Positions 37,098 to 46,691 of a stretch of 64,000 bases of DNA are shown here, one piece after another (position 1 is the first letter of the stretch; every line of letters begins with the position of its first letter). Position numbers and translations under genes: made by a program. Source of the DNA: an uncultured Pseudomonas sp. (GTDB lineage Bacteria > Pseudomonadota > Gammaproteobacteria > Pseudomonadales > Pseudomonadaceae); NCBI RefSeq assembly GCF_913777995.1, contig NZ_CAJYVE010000020.1:62001-126000 (forward strand), in the 5' to 3' direction. Below the pieces are notes generated by a model that saw only the letters and a list, made by a program, of their open reading frames with translations, made no database searches and was not told where the DNA came from.

Positions 37098-38114
37098 ATG
37101 CAAGTGAAACACCTGCTGCTGATCGCCATCCTCGCAACGACCGCGGCCTGCTCGTCGAAAGAAGTCATCGACGAGAACCTGAGCGAAGTCGAGCTGTACC
37201 AGCAGGCGCAGAACGACCTGAACAACAAGAGCTACAACAGTGCCACCGAGAAACTCAAGGCCCTGGAGTCGCGCTACCCGTTCGGCCGTTACGCCGATCA
37301 GGCTCAACTGGAGCTGATCTACGCGAACTACAAGAACAGCGAGCCGGAAGCCGCCAAGTCGGCCGCCGAGCGTTTCATTCGTCTGCATCCCCAGCACCCC
37401 AACGTCGACTACGCCTACTACATGCGCGGCCTGACCTCCTTCGACCAGGACGTCGGCCTGCTGGCGCGCTTCCTGCCCCTGGACCAGACCAAGCGTGACC
37501 CGGGCGCAGCGCGTGACTCGTTCAACGAGTTCGCCCAGCTCACCAGCCGCTACCCCAACAGCCGCTACGCGCCAGACGCCAAGCAGCGCATGATCTACCT
37601 GCGCAACCTGCTGGCCTCCTACGAAATCCACGTGGCTGACTACTACCTGACCCGTCAGGCCTATGTAGCCGCTGCCAACCGTGGCCGCTACGTGGTGGAG
37701 AACTTCCAGGAAACCCCTTCGGTCGGCGACGGCCTGGCGGTGATGGTCGAGTCCTACCAGCGCCTGCACCTGGACGACCTGGCGGCCACCAGCCTGGAAG
37801 TGCTGAAGGCCAACTACCCGAACCATCCACAGCTGGCCGGTGGCGAGTTCACCCCGCGCGAGCCGGAAGCCGACAACCGCTCCTGGCTGTCCAAGGCGAC
37901 CCTGGGCCTGATCGGCAACGGCGCGCCGCTGCCACCGGGCGAGACCCGCGCAAACCAGGACATCGTGCGCCAGTACGAAGAAGCCAAGCAGGCCATTCCG
38001 AAAGAGCTGCTGCCGGAAAACCAGGCACAGGTCGAGGAAGAAGCGGCCAAGAACGCCGAAGGCAAGAAGAGCCGTTCGTGGTTCAGCTACATGACCTTCG
38101 GCCTGTTCGACTAA
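37098..38114 (+). CDS. bamD: Outer membrane assembly lipoprotein BamD
   Basis: 338 aa. A lipoprotein signal peptide ends in ATTAAC with lipidated Cys18. The TPR domains follow: [39 protein letters not shown] and later repeats. BamD is the essential lipoprotein of the BAM complex that inserts beta-barrel proteins. The Pseudomonas protein has a C-terminal extension (about 250-338, acidic and Glu/Lys-rich) beyond the E. coli length of 245. ATG 37098 is chosen for the lipobox. Confidence 0.95.
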   Translation: MQVKHLLLIAILATTAACSSKEVIDENLSEVELYQQAQNDLNNKSYNSATEKLKALESRYPFGRYADQAQLELIYANYKNSEPEAAKSAAERFIRLHPQHPNVDYAYYMRGLTSFDQDVGLLARFLPLDQTKRDPGAARDSFNEFAQLTSRYPNSRYAPDAKQRMIYLRNLLASYEIHVADYYLTRQAYVAAANRGRYVVENFQETPSVGDGLAVMVESYQRLHLDDLAATSLEVLKANYPNHPQLAGGEFTPREPEADNRSWLSKATLGLIGNGAPLPPGETRANQDIVRQYEEAKQAIPKELLPENQAQVEEEAAKNAEGKKSRSWFSYMTFGLFD

Positions 38115-38132
38115 GCCGAGCGGTTAACGATC

Positions 38133-38160
38133 AAAGAGGCCCACGGGCCTCTTTGTCGTT
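38133..38160 (+). terminator. Rho-independent terminator of bamD
   Basis: AAAGAGGCCC (38133-38142) pairs with GGGCCTCTTT (38145-38154), then GTCGTTT. It lies 18 bases after the bamD stop. Confidence 0.85.
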
Positions 38161-38280
38161 TCTGCGGCCATGCTTCGGCGGACTAGCCCGGTCGCCGGGA
38201 TGGCGCAATGCCTTGCGCCCCTGTGCGGCATTCCCGTCCTTGGCTAAACTGCGCAATCAACTCACTTCGATCGGTTCTCC

Positions 38281-38523
38281 ATGATTCGCATCATTCTCTG
38301 GGCAGCCCTGATCCTGGCGGCCATCTGGTTCGTCAAGCGCCTGCTCAACCCGCCCAGCCGCAAACCCGCTGCCGATGCCTCGGCTCAGGATGCTCCCGCG
38401 CCCATGGTGCGCTGTGCGCAATGCGGCGTTCATCTGCCTCGCGACCGTGCATTGAGCCAGGAACAGCAATGGTATTGCAGCGAGGCTCACCGGCTCCAAG
38501 GCCCCGCCTCACGTGAGCGTTGA
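38281..38523 (+). CDS. PP0621 family protein, small membrane-anchored zinc-ribbon-like protein
   Basis: 80 aa. An N-terminal hydrophobic helix (IRIILWAALILAAIWFV) is followed by a Pro/Ala linker and a C-terminal domain with CAQCGVHLPRDRAL and WYCSEAHR. The CxxC...C-x2-H set suggests zinc binding. The family is found next to pilS in pseudomonads. Its stop lies 11 bases inside pilS, so the two are coupled. Role unknown. Confidence 0.82.
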   Translation: MIRIILWAALILAAIWFVKRLLNPPSRKPAADASAQDAPAPMVRCAQCGVHLPRDRALSQEQQWYCSEAHRLQGPASRER

Positions 38524-40105
38524 GCCACTGTCCCTCAACAGCCCCCTGGCCCAGCGCATCCTGCGGCTCTACCACCTTTACCGGCTGATCATCGGCATCA
38601 TGCTGGTGCTGCTGGTGTCCAGCGACATGGATGTCGAACTGCTGGACATGAGCAATCCCGGCCTGTTCCGCGCCGGCTGCTGGATCTACCTGGTCACCAA
38701 CATCCTGGTGGTGGTGCTGCTCGAGCGCCCCCAGCACAAGGCCCTGATGTTCAGCCTGGCGCTGAGCGATGCGATCCTGCTGTCGGGGCTGTTCTATGCC
38801 GGCGGCGGCACTGCCAGCGGCATCGGCAACCTGCTGATCGCCTCGGTGGCAATCAGCAATATCCTGTTGCGCGGGCGGGTCGGTCTGTCGATTGCCGCCG
38901 TGTCGGCCATCGGCATCATCTACCTGACCTTCTACCTCAGCTTCGACAACCCCAAGGTCGCCAATGACTACGTGCAAGCCGGCAGCCTGGGCGCCCTGTG
39001 CTTCGCCGTCGCCTTGCTGATGCAGGCGTTGACCGCACGCTTGCGCCTGAGCGAGGTCCTGGCCGAGCAACGCGCCGTGGATGTGGATAACCTCGAAGAA
39101 CTCAACGGCCTGATCCTGCAGCGCATGCGCACCGGCATTCTGGTACTGGATGCCAACCGACGCATTCTGCTGATCAACCAGGCCGCCCATGCGCTGCTAG
39201 GCCACGAGCGTCTGAACGGCGAAGTTCTGGATGACTACTGCCCGGCCCTGGTCGAGCGCCTCAGGCACTGGCGCATGAACCCGGTGCGGATCACCGAGAG
39301 CTTGCGCACCTCGCCCGCCGGGCCGGTGCTGCAGGCCAGCTTCGCCACCCTGAACCGCCACGACCAGCAACAGACCCTGGTGTTTCTCGAAGACCTCTCG
39401 CAGGTCGCCTTGCAGGCCCAGCAGCTCAAGCTGGCGGCGCTGGGGCGGCTGACCGCCGGCATTGCCCATGAAATCCGCAACCCGCTGGGCGCCATCGGCC
39501 ACGCGGTGCAACTGCTGGAAGAATCGGAAGAACTCAGTACGCCCGACCGGCGTCTGGCGCAGATCATCCATGACCAGTCACGGCGCATCAACGTGGTAAT
39601 CGAAAACGTCCTGCAGCTGTCGCGCCGCCGCGAAGCCGCACCACAACAGTTGAACCTCGCAGCCTGGTTGGAAGACTTCGTCAGCCAGTGGCGCGCCAGC
39701 GCGCCGCCCCGGCATCAGTTGCACTGCGAGATCGGTGACGGAGCGCTGAGCACGCGCATGGACCCCGAGCACCTGACCCAGGTACTGACCAACCTGGTGC
39801 ATAACGGTCTGCGCCACAGCGGCCAGGTGCATGAGCAGGCGCAGGTCTGGTTGCGGCTCTATCACCAGCCAGACAGCCACCTGCCGGTTCTGGATGTACT
39901 CGATGATGGTGCCGGGGTCTCCGAGCAGCACCTGGGCAAGATGTTCGAGCCCTTTTTCACCACCGAAACCAAAGGCACGGGGCTGGGTCTGTACCTGTCC
40001 CGTGAGCTGTGTGCCAGCAACCAGGCGCATCTGGACTATGCCCTGCGGCCCGAAGGCGGCAGTTGCCTGCGCATTACCTTCGCCCACCCGTTCAAGTTGA
40101 GTTGA
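38513..40105 (+). CDS. pilS: Sensor histidine kinase PilS
   Basis: 530 aa, GTG start within the end of the preceding gene. About six N-terminal transmembrane helices (residues 20-190) precede a PAS-like region (NGLILQRMRTGILVLDANRRILLINQAA). The HisKA domain has phosphoacceptor His319 in AGIAHEIRNPLGAI. ATPase N, G1 and G2 boxes (NLVHNGLRHS, LDDGAGV, GTGLGLYLS) follow. In P. aeruginosa PilS senses PilA in the membrane and controls PilR. It is adjacent to pilR. Confidence 0.94.
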   Translation: MSVEPLSLNSPLAQRILRLYHLYRLIIGIMLVLLVSSDMDVELLDMSNPGLFRAGCWIYLVTNILVVVLLERPQHKALMFSLALSDAILLSGLFYAGGGTASGIGNLLIASVAISNILLRGRVGLSIAAVSAIGIIYLTFYLSFDNPKVANDYVQAGSLGALCFAVALLMQALTARLRLSEVLAEQRAVDVDNLEELNGLILQRMRTGILVLDANRRILLINQAAHALLGHERLNGEVLDDYCPALVERLRHWRMNPVRITESLRTSPAGPVLQASFATLNRHDQQQTLVFLEDLSQVALQAQQLKLAALGRLTAGIAHEIRNPLGAIGHAVQLLEESEELSTPDRRLAQIIHDQSRRINVVIENVLQLSRRREAAPQQLNLAAWLEDFVSQWRASAPPRHQLHCEIGDGALSTRMDPEHLTQVLTNLVHNGLRHSGQVHEQAQVWLRLYHQPDSHLPVLDVLDDGAGVSEQHLGKMFEPFFTTETKGTGLGLYLSRELCASNQAHLDYALRPEGGSCLRITFAHPFKLS

Positions 40106-40107
40106 GC

Positions 40108-41448
40108 ATGACTTCAAGGCAGAAGATCCTCATCGTTGACGATGAGCCGGACATCCGCGAACTCCTGGAAATTACCCTGGGCAGGATGAAACTCGACACC
40201 CGCGCCGCCCGCAACGTGGCCGAGGCTCACGACTGGCTCAGACGCGAGCCCTTCGACCTGTGCCTGACCGACATGCGCCTGCCGGACGGCAACGGCCTGG
40301 AACTGGTGCAGCACATCCAGCAGCAGCACCCGCAGCTGCCAGTGGCGATGATCACCGCCCATGGCAACCTCGACCTGGCGATCAACGCCCTCAAGGCCGG
40401 CGCCTTCGACTTTCTCACCAAACCGGTGGACCTCACCCGCCTGCGCGAGCTGGTCGGCAGCGCGCTGCGCCTGCGCAGCGGCACCGACCAGCAGCACAGC
40501 ATCGACAGCCGCCTGCTGGGCGATGCCCCGCCGATGCGCACCCTGCGCAAGCAGATCAGCAAGCTGGCGCGCAGCCAGGCGCCGATCTATATCAGCGGCG
40601 AATCCGGCAGCGGCAAGGAGTTGGTGGCGCGACTGATCCACGAGCAGGGCCCACGCATCGACAAGCCCTTCGTGCCGGTCAACTGCGGCGCCATTCCATC
40701 GGAACTGATGGAAAGCGAATTCTTCGGCCACCGCAAGGGCAGCTTCACCGGCGCCCATGAAGACAAGCCCGGCCTGTTCCAGCTCGCCGACGGTGGCACG
40801 CTGTTCCTCGACGAAGTCGCCGACCTGCCGCTGGGCATGCAGGTCAAGCTGCTGCGGGTCATCCAGGAGAAGGCCGTGCGCAGCATCGGCGGCCAGCAGG
40901 AGCAGGTGGTGGACGTACGCCTGCTGTGCGCCACCCATAAGGACCTGGCCCAGGAAGTCAGCGCCGGGCGTTTCCGCCAGGACCTCTACTACCGGCTGAA
41001 TGTCATCGAGCTGCGCGTGCCGCCCTTGCGCGAGCGCCGCGAAGACATCGAGCCCCTGGCCGCCAGCATGCTGCAGCGCCTGGCTGCCAGCTATGCACAG
41101 CCGTTGGCGCGCCTGCATCCACAAGCGCTGGAAACCCTGAAGAATTACCGCTTTCCGGGCAACGTGCGGGAGCTGGAGAACATGTTGGAGCGGGCCTACA
41201 CCCTGTGCGAAGACGACCAGATCCTCGCCAGCGACCTGCGTCTGGCCGACTGCTCGCCGGCCCCGGAAGGCGACAGCCCGAGCCTGGCCAGCATCGACAA
41301 CCTGGAGGACTACCTGGAGAGCATCGAACGCAAGCTGATCCTCCAGGCCCTGGAAGAAACCCGCTGGAACCGCACCGCCGCCGCGCAGCGGCTGAACCTG
41401 TCGTTCCGCTCGATGCGCTATCGGCTCAAGAAGCTGGGGCTGGACTGA
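40108..41448 (+). CDS. pilR: Sigma-54-dependent response regulator PilR
   Basis: 446 aa. Receiver domain with Asp55 in CLTDMRLPDG, AAA+ domain with GESGSGKE and the sigma-54 contact loop GSFTGA (211-216), then a Fis-type helix-turn-helix at the C-terminus (RTAAAQRLNLSFRSMRYRLKKLGL). It activates pilA from an RpoN promoter. The start is 2 bases after pilS. The nearest target seen here is the pilA promoter about 17 kb away. Confidence 0.95.
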   Translation: MTSRQKILIVDDEPDIRELLEITLGRMKLDTRAARNVAEAHDWLRREPFDLCLTDMRLPDGNGLELVQHIQQQHPQLPVAMITAHGNLDLAINALKAGAFDFLTKPVDLTRLRELVGSALRLRSGTDQQHSIDSRLLGDAPPMRTLRKQISKLARSQAPIYISGESGSGKELVARLIHEQGPRIDKPFVPVNCGAIPSELMESEFFGHRKGSFTGAHEDKPGLFQLADGGTLFLDEVADLPLGMQVKLLRVIQEKAVRSIGGQQEQVVDVRLLCATHKDLAQEVSAGRFRQDLYYRLNVIELRVPPLRERREDIEPLAASMLQRLAASYAQPLARLHPQALETLKNYRFPGNVRELENMLERAYTLCEDDQILASDLRLADCSPAPEGDSPSLASIDNLEDYLESIERKLILQALEETRWNRTAAAQRLNLSFRSMRYRLKKLGLD

Positions 41449-41452
41449 GCGC

Positions 41453-42553
41453 TCAGGCGAACAAGCGAGCCGGCGAGTAAGGTGCCGGGTCGATGACTGG
41501 CGGCTGGTCCAGCAGCAGGTCGGTGAGCAACTGGCAGGAGGCCGGCGCCAGTACCAGGCCATTGCGGAAGTGCCCGCAGTTGAGCCACAGCCCTTCGAAC
41601 CCCGGCACTGCGCCAATGAACGGAACACCTTCCGGCGAGCCGGGGCGCAGGCCTGCCCAATGGCCGACCACTTCGGCCTGCGCCAGCGCCGGCAGCAGCT
41701 CGATGGCCGAGGCCTTGAGGCTTTCCAGCGCTTCGTCCGTAGGGGTCTTGTCGAAGCCTTGGTACTCCAAGGTGCTGCCCACCAGAATGTGCCCGTCACG
41801 CCGAGGGATGGCGTAGCGCCCCTTGGCCAGCACCATGCTGGGCAGGAAGTCTTGCGCACACTTGAACAGAATCATCTGGCCCTTGACCGGCTCCACCGGC
41901 AGGTCGATACCGAGCGGTTTGAGCAGCTCGCCGCTCCAGGCTCCGGCACTGAGCACGACACGCTCGCTGCGCAGTACTTGATCACCGAGGGCGACGCCCG
42001 TGATACGCCCGCCTTCATACAGCAGCCCGGTGACGGCGCTGGCTTCGCGTATTTCGACATTCGTCATGCCGCGCAGCGCGGCCTTGAGCGACTTGACCAG
42101 CCGCGGATTGCGCACGTTGGCGACCTCGGCCATGTAGATGGCGCTGCGGTAACCGCTGCCGAGCACCGGCACCGCATCGTAGACCGCCGACAGGTCGACG
42201 CGACTCAGCGGCCGCCCCTCACGTTGCGCCCAGGCCAACGCCTGCTCTTCGTCGTCGAGGTCCAGCCAGTACAGGCCGGTAACATGCACCTCGGGGTCCT
42301 GGCCGGTGTGCTCGAACAGCCGCGCACCCAGCTGTGGATAGAAGTCCTGCGACCAATGCGCCAGCGCGGTGACCGCAGCGCTATAGCGCCAGGGGTAGAG
42401 CGGCGAAACGATACCGCCGCCGGCCCAGGAAGACTCGCGCCCCACCTCGGCACGCTCCAGCAGGCACACGCGCTGCCCGGCCTGCGCCAGGTTGAAGGCC
42501 GTCAACAGGCCTATGACACCACCACCGACCACCACCACGTCTTGCCTGGACAT
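41453..42553 (-). CDS. thiO: Glycine oxidase ThiO
   Basis: 366 aa FAD enzyme of the DAO family that oxidises glycine to iminoglyoxylate for thiazole synthesis. N-terminal dinucleotide motif VVVGGGVIGLLTAFNLAQAG and ESSWAGGGIVSPLYPWRY, the signature of ThiO. The substrate-binding end reads HWAGLRPGSPEGVPFIGAV and CGHFRNGLVLAP. It converges on pilR with only 4 bases between stops and follows pilE by 32 bases on the same strand. Confidence 0.93.
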   Translation of the reverse strand: MSRQDVVVVGGGVIGLLTAFNLAQAGQRVCLLERAEVGRESSWAGGGIVSPLYPWRYSAAVTALAHWSQDFYPQLGARLFEHTGQDPEVHVTGLYWLDLDDEEQALAWAQREGRPLSRVDLSAVYDAVPVLGSGYRSAIYMAEVANVRNPRLVKSLKAALRGMTNVEIREASAVTGLLYEGGRITGVALGDQVLRSERVVLSAGAWSGELLKPLGIDLPVEPVKGQMILFKCAQDFLPSMVLAKGRYAIPRRDGHILVGSTLEYQGFDKTPTDEALESLKASAIELLPALAQAEVVGHWAGLRPGSPEGVPFIGAVPGFEGLWLNCGHFRNGLVLAPASCQLLTDLLLDQPPVIDPAPYSPARLFA

Positions 42554-42585
42554 TCTGCTCTCTGGTCACGCTAAAAGAAGGGTTA

Positions 42586-42996
42586 TCAACGGCCCCAACA
42601 GTCCCTGGCCGTCATGCCGCCAGTTGCACCGGGGTTGGTGCGCGCACCGGTATTGGTGATGGTGAACACACCGCACTTGTCATTGGCCATCAGCCCTCTG
42701 CCGGTGGCCGCCAGGCTGTAGTCCTGGGCGTTCAGGTTGGCGGCGATGGTGTAGAAGTCGTTACCGGCCGACACGGTAGGCGCCGCCGTATTGGCACTGC
42801 CGTTGTAGGTGCCGACCCGCGAAAAGTAGCGTTCCAGGGCCTGCGCCTGCTCGGTCAGCAGGCTGGCGATCGCCGCCCGCTGAGTACGCTTCACGTACTC
42901 GGTGTAGCTGGGGTACGCAATGGCGGCAAGGATACCGACAATCACCACCACAATCATGAGTTCGATCAAGGTAAAGCCACGGTTGCTGGATCGCAT
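42586..42996 (-). CDS. pilE: Type IV minor pilin PilE
   Basis: 136 aa prepilin. Leader MRSSNRG, then [34 protein letters not shown] with Glu5. The rest is a short globular domain with two cysteines (DKCGVF, RDCWGR) likely to form a disulfide. It is the last gene of the minor pilin operon and is 12 bases after pilY1. Confidence 0.92.
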   Translation of the reverse strand: MRSSNRGFTLIELMIVVVIVGILAAIAYPSYTEYVKRTQRAAIASLLTEQAQALERYFSRVGTYNGSANTAAPTVSAGNDFYTIAANLNAQDYSLAATGRGLMANDKCGVFTITNTGARTNPGATGGMTARDCWGR

Positions 42997-43008
42997 GAAT
43001 GCTCCTTT

Positions 43009-46000
43009 CTACTGGATCTGGCGCCACATGATGCGTTGGTAAACCCCGGCGGCGAAACTCGGGTTCTTGACACTTTCAGGGGCGTCGCCACCAACAACGA
43101 ACTTCATGATGTTTTCGCTTCCCATGATGATCGCAGCTACGGAAATGATTCCTGAGAATGCCCTTCCTGACACCAGCGTGTCAGAGCTATTGATGCGCCC
43201 ATCACCGTTGGTGTCCAGCACCGGATAACTGAACATGCTACCTGTCGCGGCGTTCAGTTCGAACAACCGGCTCGTCCCGATGCTCTCGCAGGGATCCGAG
43301 GAGTTGACTGCCGCCGTAGTCAGGAGAATACGATCACGTAGCGACTGGGCCGGGAAAATCACCCGTTCGCCAAGGTAGGGCGCAGCCGTTGCCAACTGTA
43401 GATACCATCCCTTGCGCGAACTCCAGTCCACGTCATAGCTAGTCGATGTGGAGTAGGTCGCATTGCTGCCGGTAACAGTACCGCTGATGGTCTGCGGTTG
43501 CAGATTAGTCTGGACAATGTTGCCCGAACCCGAGTCGGCGTCCCAAATAGCGTAGAACGCCTGCTGCGCGGTAGTCTGTTTGTCGGAGGTTTCGCTGAAT
43601 TTGCCGGTACCGAAGTAGACCAGCTTGCCATTCAACGGGTGATCCAGCACCAGCGGTTGCACAGTGATGGGCTGGTTGGCACCGCCAGGAGCGGTAAACA
43701 GCGGCTGGCCATTGAAGGCCAGCTTCCAGCTGCTGGGGTTGGCACCGCTGAGATCGAATTTCCACATCCGCCCCTTCAGGTCGCCCGCATAAGCGGCCTG
43801 TACGACATTCTGTGCATTGACCCGCAGCTTGACCGAAGAAAGGCCGTTATCGGTCTCGTTGTTCAATTGCGGCGTCTGGATCTCGGTGATGAAAGCGCCG
43901 GTATTGGCATTGACGACGTACAGCGAAGCGCGGCCAGTGAAACTGCCATAGCCATTACCGATCACCATGATCCCGGTGCCGTCGGCCATCCGCGCGACGT
44001 CCGGCTTGGAATAGGCGTAGCCCAGATTGTTGAACTGATTGGCTGGAGTCGACGCATCGGGCGCCTTGATTTCCCAAAGTACACTGGGTGCATTGTTGCC
44101 GACCTCGAACAGCTTGACCGCGAAGTAGGCCTTGCCTCCGGCTCCGGTAGCGCCATAGGCCACGGTGCGCCAGGCGGAGCCAGCACCCGCTTGGGTATCG
44201 AAGACGGAGATAGGACCGTCAACGGTGAATTTGTGTACACCCGAGCCGTAGGACGGTGAGGCAATGGTAGACAACGACGTCAACGCCGACGACGGCATGA
44301 AGGCATAGCGACGCTGCCCCTGCTGGCTGACCGGGGCACTGCGCGTTTCAGCACTGATGACATTGAAGAAGCCATCGTTGGAATTGACCAGCAGGCTGCT
44401 GATCATACCCGCCGCCTTGCTCGTCAGATAAGTGGAGTAGCTGGTATCTCCCTGCAGACTGGTAGCGGTCTTGTCCGCTGGCATGGCGGCTACCACCGGA
44501 GAATTGATGACATCTCCAAGCAGTACGCTACGCGTGCGCAGGTTGGCATTGGCTGAGCCTTTGCTCCAGTTGATCAGCGCAGGGCCGTCGACACCGCTCG
44601 GCAGCGTAGCATTGATCGCCGCCTGCTGTGGTTGGGAAAAGCTGTTGAAATCCAGGTTGATCCGGGCCGACGTGGCGGTATTCCAAGACTCGAAGGTGGT
44701 ATTGGCGCCACTGGTGATGGTGCTATCGGTACTCCAGAGAAGCGAGCCCAGATCTCCGGTAGTCGCGTTGACATCAAAGGCTCGGATTGTCCCGTGCCAG
44801 TCGGCAGGATCGTAACGGGTATCGTACAGACGTGTGCCAGTCTGCAAGGTAGAGGTGTTGGATGCTCCACCACCTCCCGACCCTACCTTGGCATAGATAT
44901 CGCCCAGGGCAAGGCTCAGCGCGCTGTTGAGCGCGGCGCTGTCATTGGCCTGGAAATAGCGCCCCCGACCATGGTTGTTGTCGGCGGCATCGATCAGCAT
45001 CTGGTCATTGGTGGTGAACCCGATAGTGTAGGTTCGCATGTTCTGCACCGAAAAACCCGCCGTGTCCCAACTCTTGCCTGTGAGGTCGCCGCCCGGCGTG
45101 CGCGAATCCCGACGCATGTCGATGTCGTAGGCGAACTTGGCAATGTCATCCAGATACAGCGTATCGCCTTCGTCATCACCGCCCGGCCCGTCGTTGGCGA
45201 TACGGTCCCAGTTGGGCAGCCAGCCGTTGGGGTCGTCCGGGTCGTTGTTGGGGAAGGTCCTGTCATAGGTGGGCAGGCCATCGGTGATCACCACACCGTA
45301 GTTCTTCTGGCAGCGGTACTGGATGGGGCTGGTATAAGTCGCTGGCGAACCGTTATAGGCCGGGTACGGCGAAAGACCACGAAAGTATCGCGTGACCTGG
45401 TAGTAGGTTTCCGCCAACGGCGTATTGGACTCGGCCTTGAGGTTGGCGATGGCATTGCGCAGGTTGTTGTAGTTGGTATCGGCGGTCTGCTGACTGACGG
45501 CGGCCTGGTAGGCATTGGCTGCCACCGGCGAGAGATCGGCCACCAGTTGTTTGATGCTTCCTCCCGGCCCAAGGTCGCCGCCAGGGATGGGTGGGTTGTA
45601 GGCGGCCAGACCAATGCGCAGCGCGCGGTTGTTCTGCACCAGGTTCTGCGCCACGGATATGGCCGTGGTCAGGCGACTTTGAGTCGGGATGCCTGAAACA
45701 CTGCGCCCTGCGTTGACTTCGGAGACCAGCCAGGACAGGTAATTGATCGGATAACGAGTATTGCCCCCGCCGGCCGGGTCGGCCAGGGTGATGCAGATGA
45801 TCGCGTTGGAATTTCTGTAGAACGCATAGGCGTTGGTGCCACTGCAGCCATTTCTGCTCAGGTTGCCGACGAACACGTAATCGGCTGTTCCGTTACTGAC
45901 CTGGTTGCCTTGCGAATAGCCACAGAAGATCAGAAAGCAGCTGTACACCGGGGTATAGATCGGCCCGTTGTTGACGGACGGGTTGTAGCCCGTGGCGGTG

Positions 46001-46182
46001 ATGATGGTGTCCATACTGCCGGAGTTATCCACTTGCAGCATGACGTTGGGGGTGACCGCCGGCGCGCTGAGCAGCGGCACCTGGGCCGGGTTGAAGGCAT
46101 AAGCCGGCGCGGCCAGGTACAGCCCCAACAAGGCCCCCGCCAGATACCTGCCCACGTGCAGCAGGGCCTTAGCAATTGGCAT
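43009..46182 (-). CDS. pilY1: Type IV pilus tip adhesin / assembly factor PilY1
   Basis: 1057 aa. Signal peptide ends near PAYA (about residue 29). A von Willebrand A-like region starts with a MIDAS motif DNSGS (52-56). The C-terminal half is the PilC/PilY1 beta-propeller. A calcium-binding EF-hand-like loop DTNGDGRINSSD lies at about 990-1001, comparable to the Ca site that controls pilus retraction in P. aeruginosa PilY1. The start overlaps the pilX stop by 14 bases, so it is tightly coupled. It acts at the pilus tip in adhesion and surface sensing. Confidence 0.92.
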   Translation of the reverse strand: MPIAKALLHVGRYLAGALLGLYLAAPAYAFNPAQVPLLSAPAVTPNVMLQVDNSGSMDTIITATGYNPSVNNGPIYTPVYSCFLIFCGYSQGNQVSNGTADYVFVGNLSRNGCSGTNAYAFYRNSNAIICITLADPAGGGNTRYPINYLSWLVSEVNAGRSVSGIPTQSRLTTAISVAQNLVQNNRALRIGLAAYNPPIPGGDLGPGGSIKQLVADLSPVAANAYQAAVSQQTADTNYNNLRNAIANLKAESNTPLAETYYQVTRYFRGLSPYPAYNGSPATYTSPIQYRCQKNYGVVITDGLPTYDRTFPNNDPDDPNGWLPNWDRIANDGPGGDDEGDTLYLDDIAKFAYDIDMRRDSRTPGGDLTGKSWDTAGFSVQNMRTYTIGFTTNDQMLIDAADNNHGRGRYFQANDSAALNSALSLALGDIYAKVGSGGGGASNTSTLQTGTRLYDTRYDPADWHGTIRAFDVNATTGDLGSLLWSTDSTITSGANTTFESWNTATSARINLDFNSFSQPQQAAINATLPSGVDGPALINWSKGSANANLRTRSVLLGDVINSPVVAAMPADKTATSLQGDTSYSTYLTSKAAGMISSLLVNSNDGFFNVISAETRSAPVSQQGQRRYAFMPSSALTSLSTIASPSYGSGVHKFTVDGPISVFDTQAGAGSAWRTVAYGATGAGGKAYFAVKLFEVGNNAPSVLWEIKAPDASTPANQFNNLGYAYSKPDVARMADGTGIMVIGNGYGSFTGRASLYVVNANTGAFITEIQTPQLNNETDNGLSSVKLRVNAQNVVQAAYAGDLKGRMWKFDLSGANPSSWKLAFNGQPLFTAPGGANQPITVQPLVLDHPLNGKLVYFGTGKFSETSDKQTTAQQAFYAIWDADSGSGNIVQTNLQPQTISGTVTGSNATYSTSTSYDVDWSSRKGWYLQLATAAPYLGERVIFPAQSLRDRILLTTAAVNSSDPCESIGTSRLFELNAATGSMFSYPVLDTNGDGRINSSDTLVSGRAFSGIISVAAIIMGSENIMKFVVGGDAPESVKNPSFAAGVYQRIMWRQIQ

Positions 46183-46654
46183 AGATACTCTCCAGTACAG
46201 TACGCGACGGTCCTTGAATGGCCACGGCGGTCACTCGGTACAGAGTCGCTGAGCCACTGCAGTTGGGTGGTCGTTGCACAGGGCTCGCCGTGGTACCCAG
46301 GTTCTGGATGGCGTAGAACCCGCCATCGCCTACTGCCACCCAGGTGACCGCCCCACCCGATCCCGAACCTGCTCGGGTCACGATGGTGGAATCGGTCGGC
46401 GGCAGGCAGGCGGTAGCGTTGGCGCACTGGGCCATCTGGAAGGTTGCGTTGATCTGCGACTCGCCCACACGCAATACCGCTTCGGCAGTCTGGAAAGTCT
46501 GGTTGCGCAGGCTCACGCTGCCGGCCATCTTCTCCTGCAGGCTGGCGTTCTGCATGGAAGAAATACCCAACATGGTCAGCAGCAGCAGGAATACCAGGCT
46601 GACCAGCAACACCATGCCTCGCTGGCGGGACGGCGCATTGCGCAACGGGGTCAT
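46169..46654 (-). CDS. pilX: Type IV minor pilin PilX
   Basis: 161 aa. PilX-type N-terminus: RQRGMVLLVSLVFLLLLTMLGISSMQNASLQEKMAGS, with the conserved NASLQEKMAGNxRD-like motif that marks the family. ATG 46654 is chosen over an upstream extension that overlaps pilW. The C-terminus contains several cysteines. It forms part of the priming complex at the pilus tip with PilV, PilW and PilY1. Confidence 0.9.
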   Translation of the reverse strand: MTPLRNAPSRQRGMVLLVSLVFLLLLTMLGISSMQNASLQEKMAGSVSLRNQTFQTAEAVLRVGESQINATFQMAQCANATACLPPTDSTIVTRAGSGSGGAVTWVAVGDGGFYAIQNLGTTASPVQRPPNCSGSATLYRVTAVAIQGPSRTVLESIYANC

Positions 46655-46691
46655 TGCCACACTCTCCTTTCTTGTCTCATTGAACACCCGA

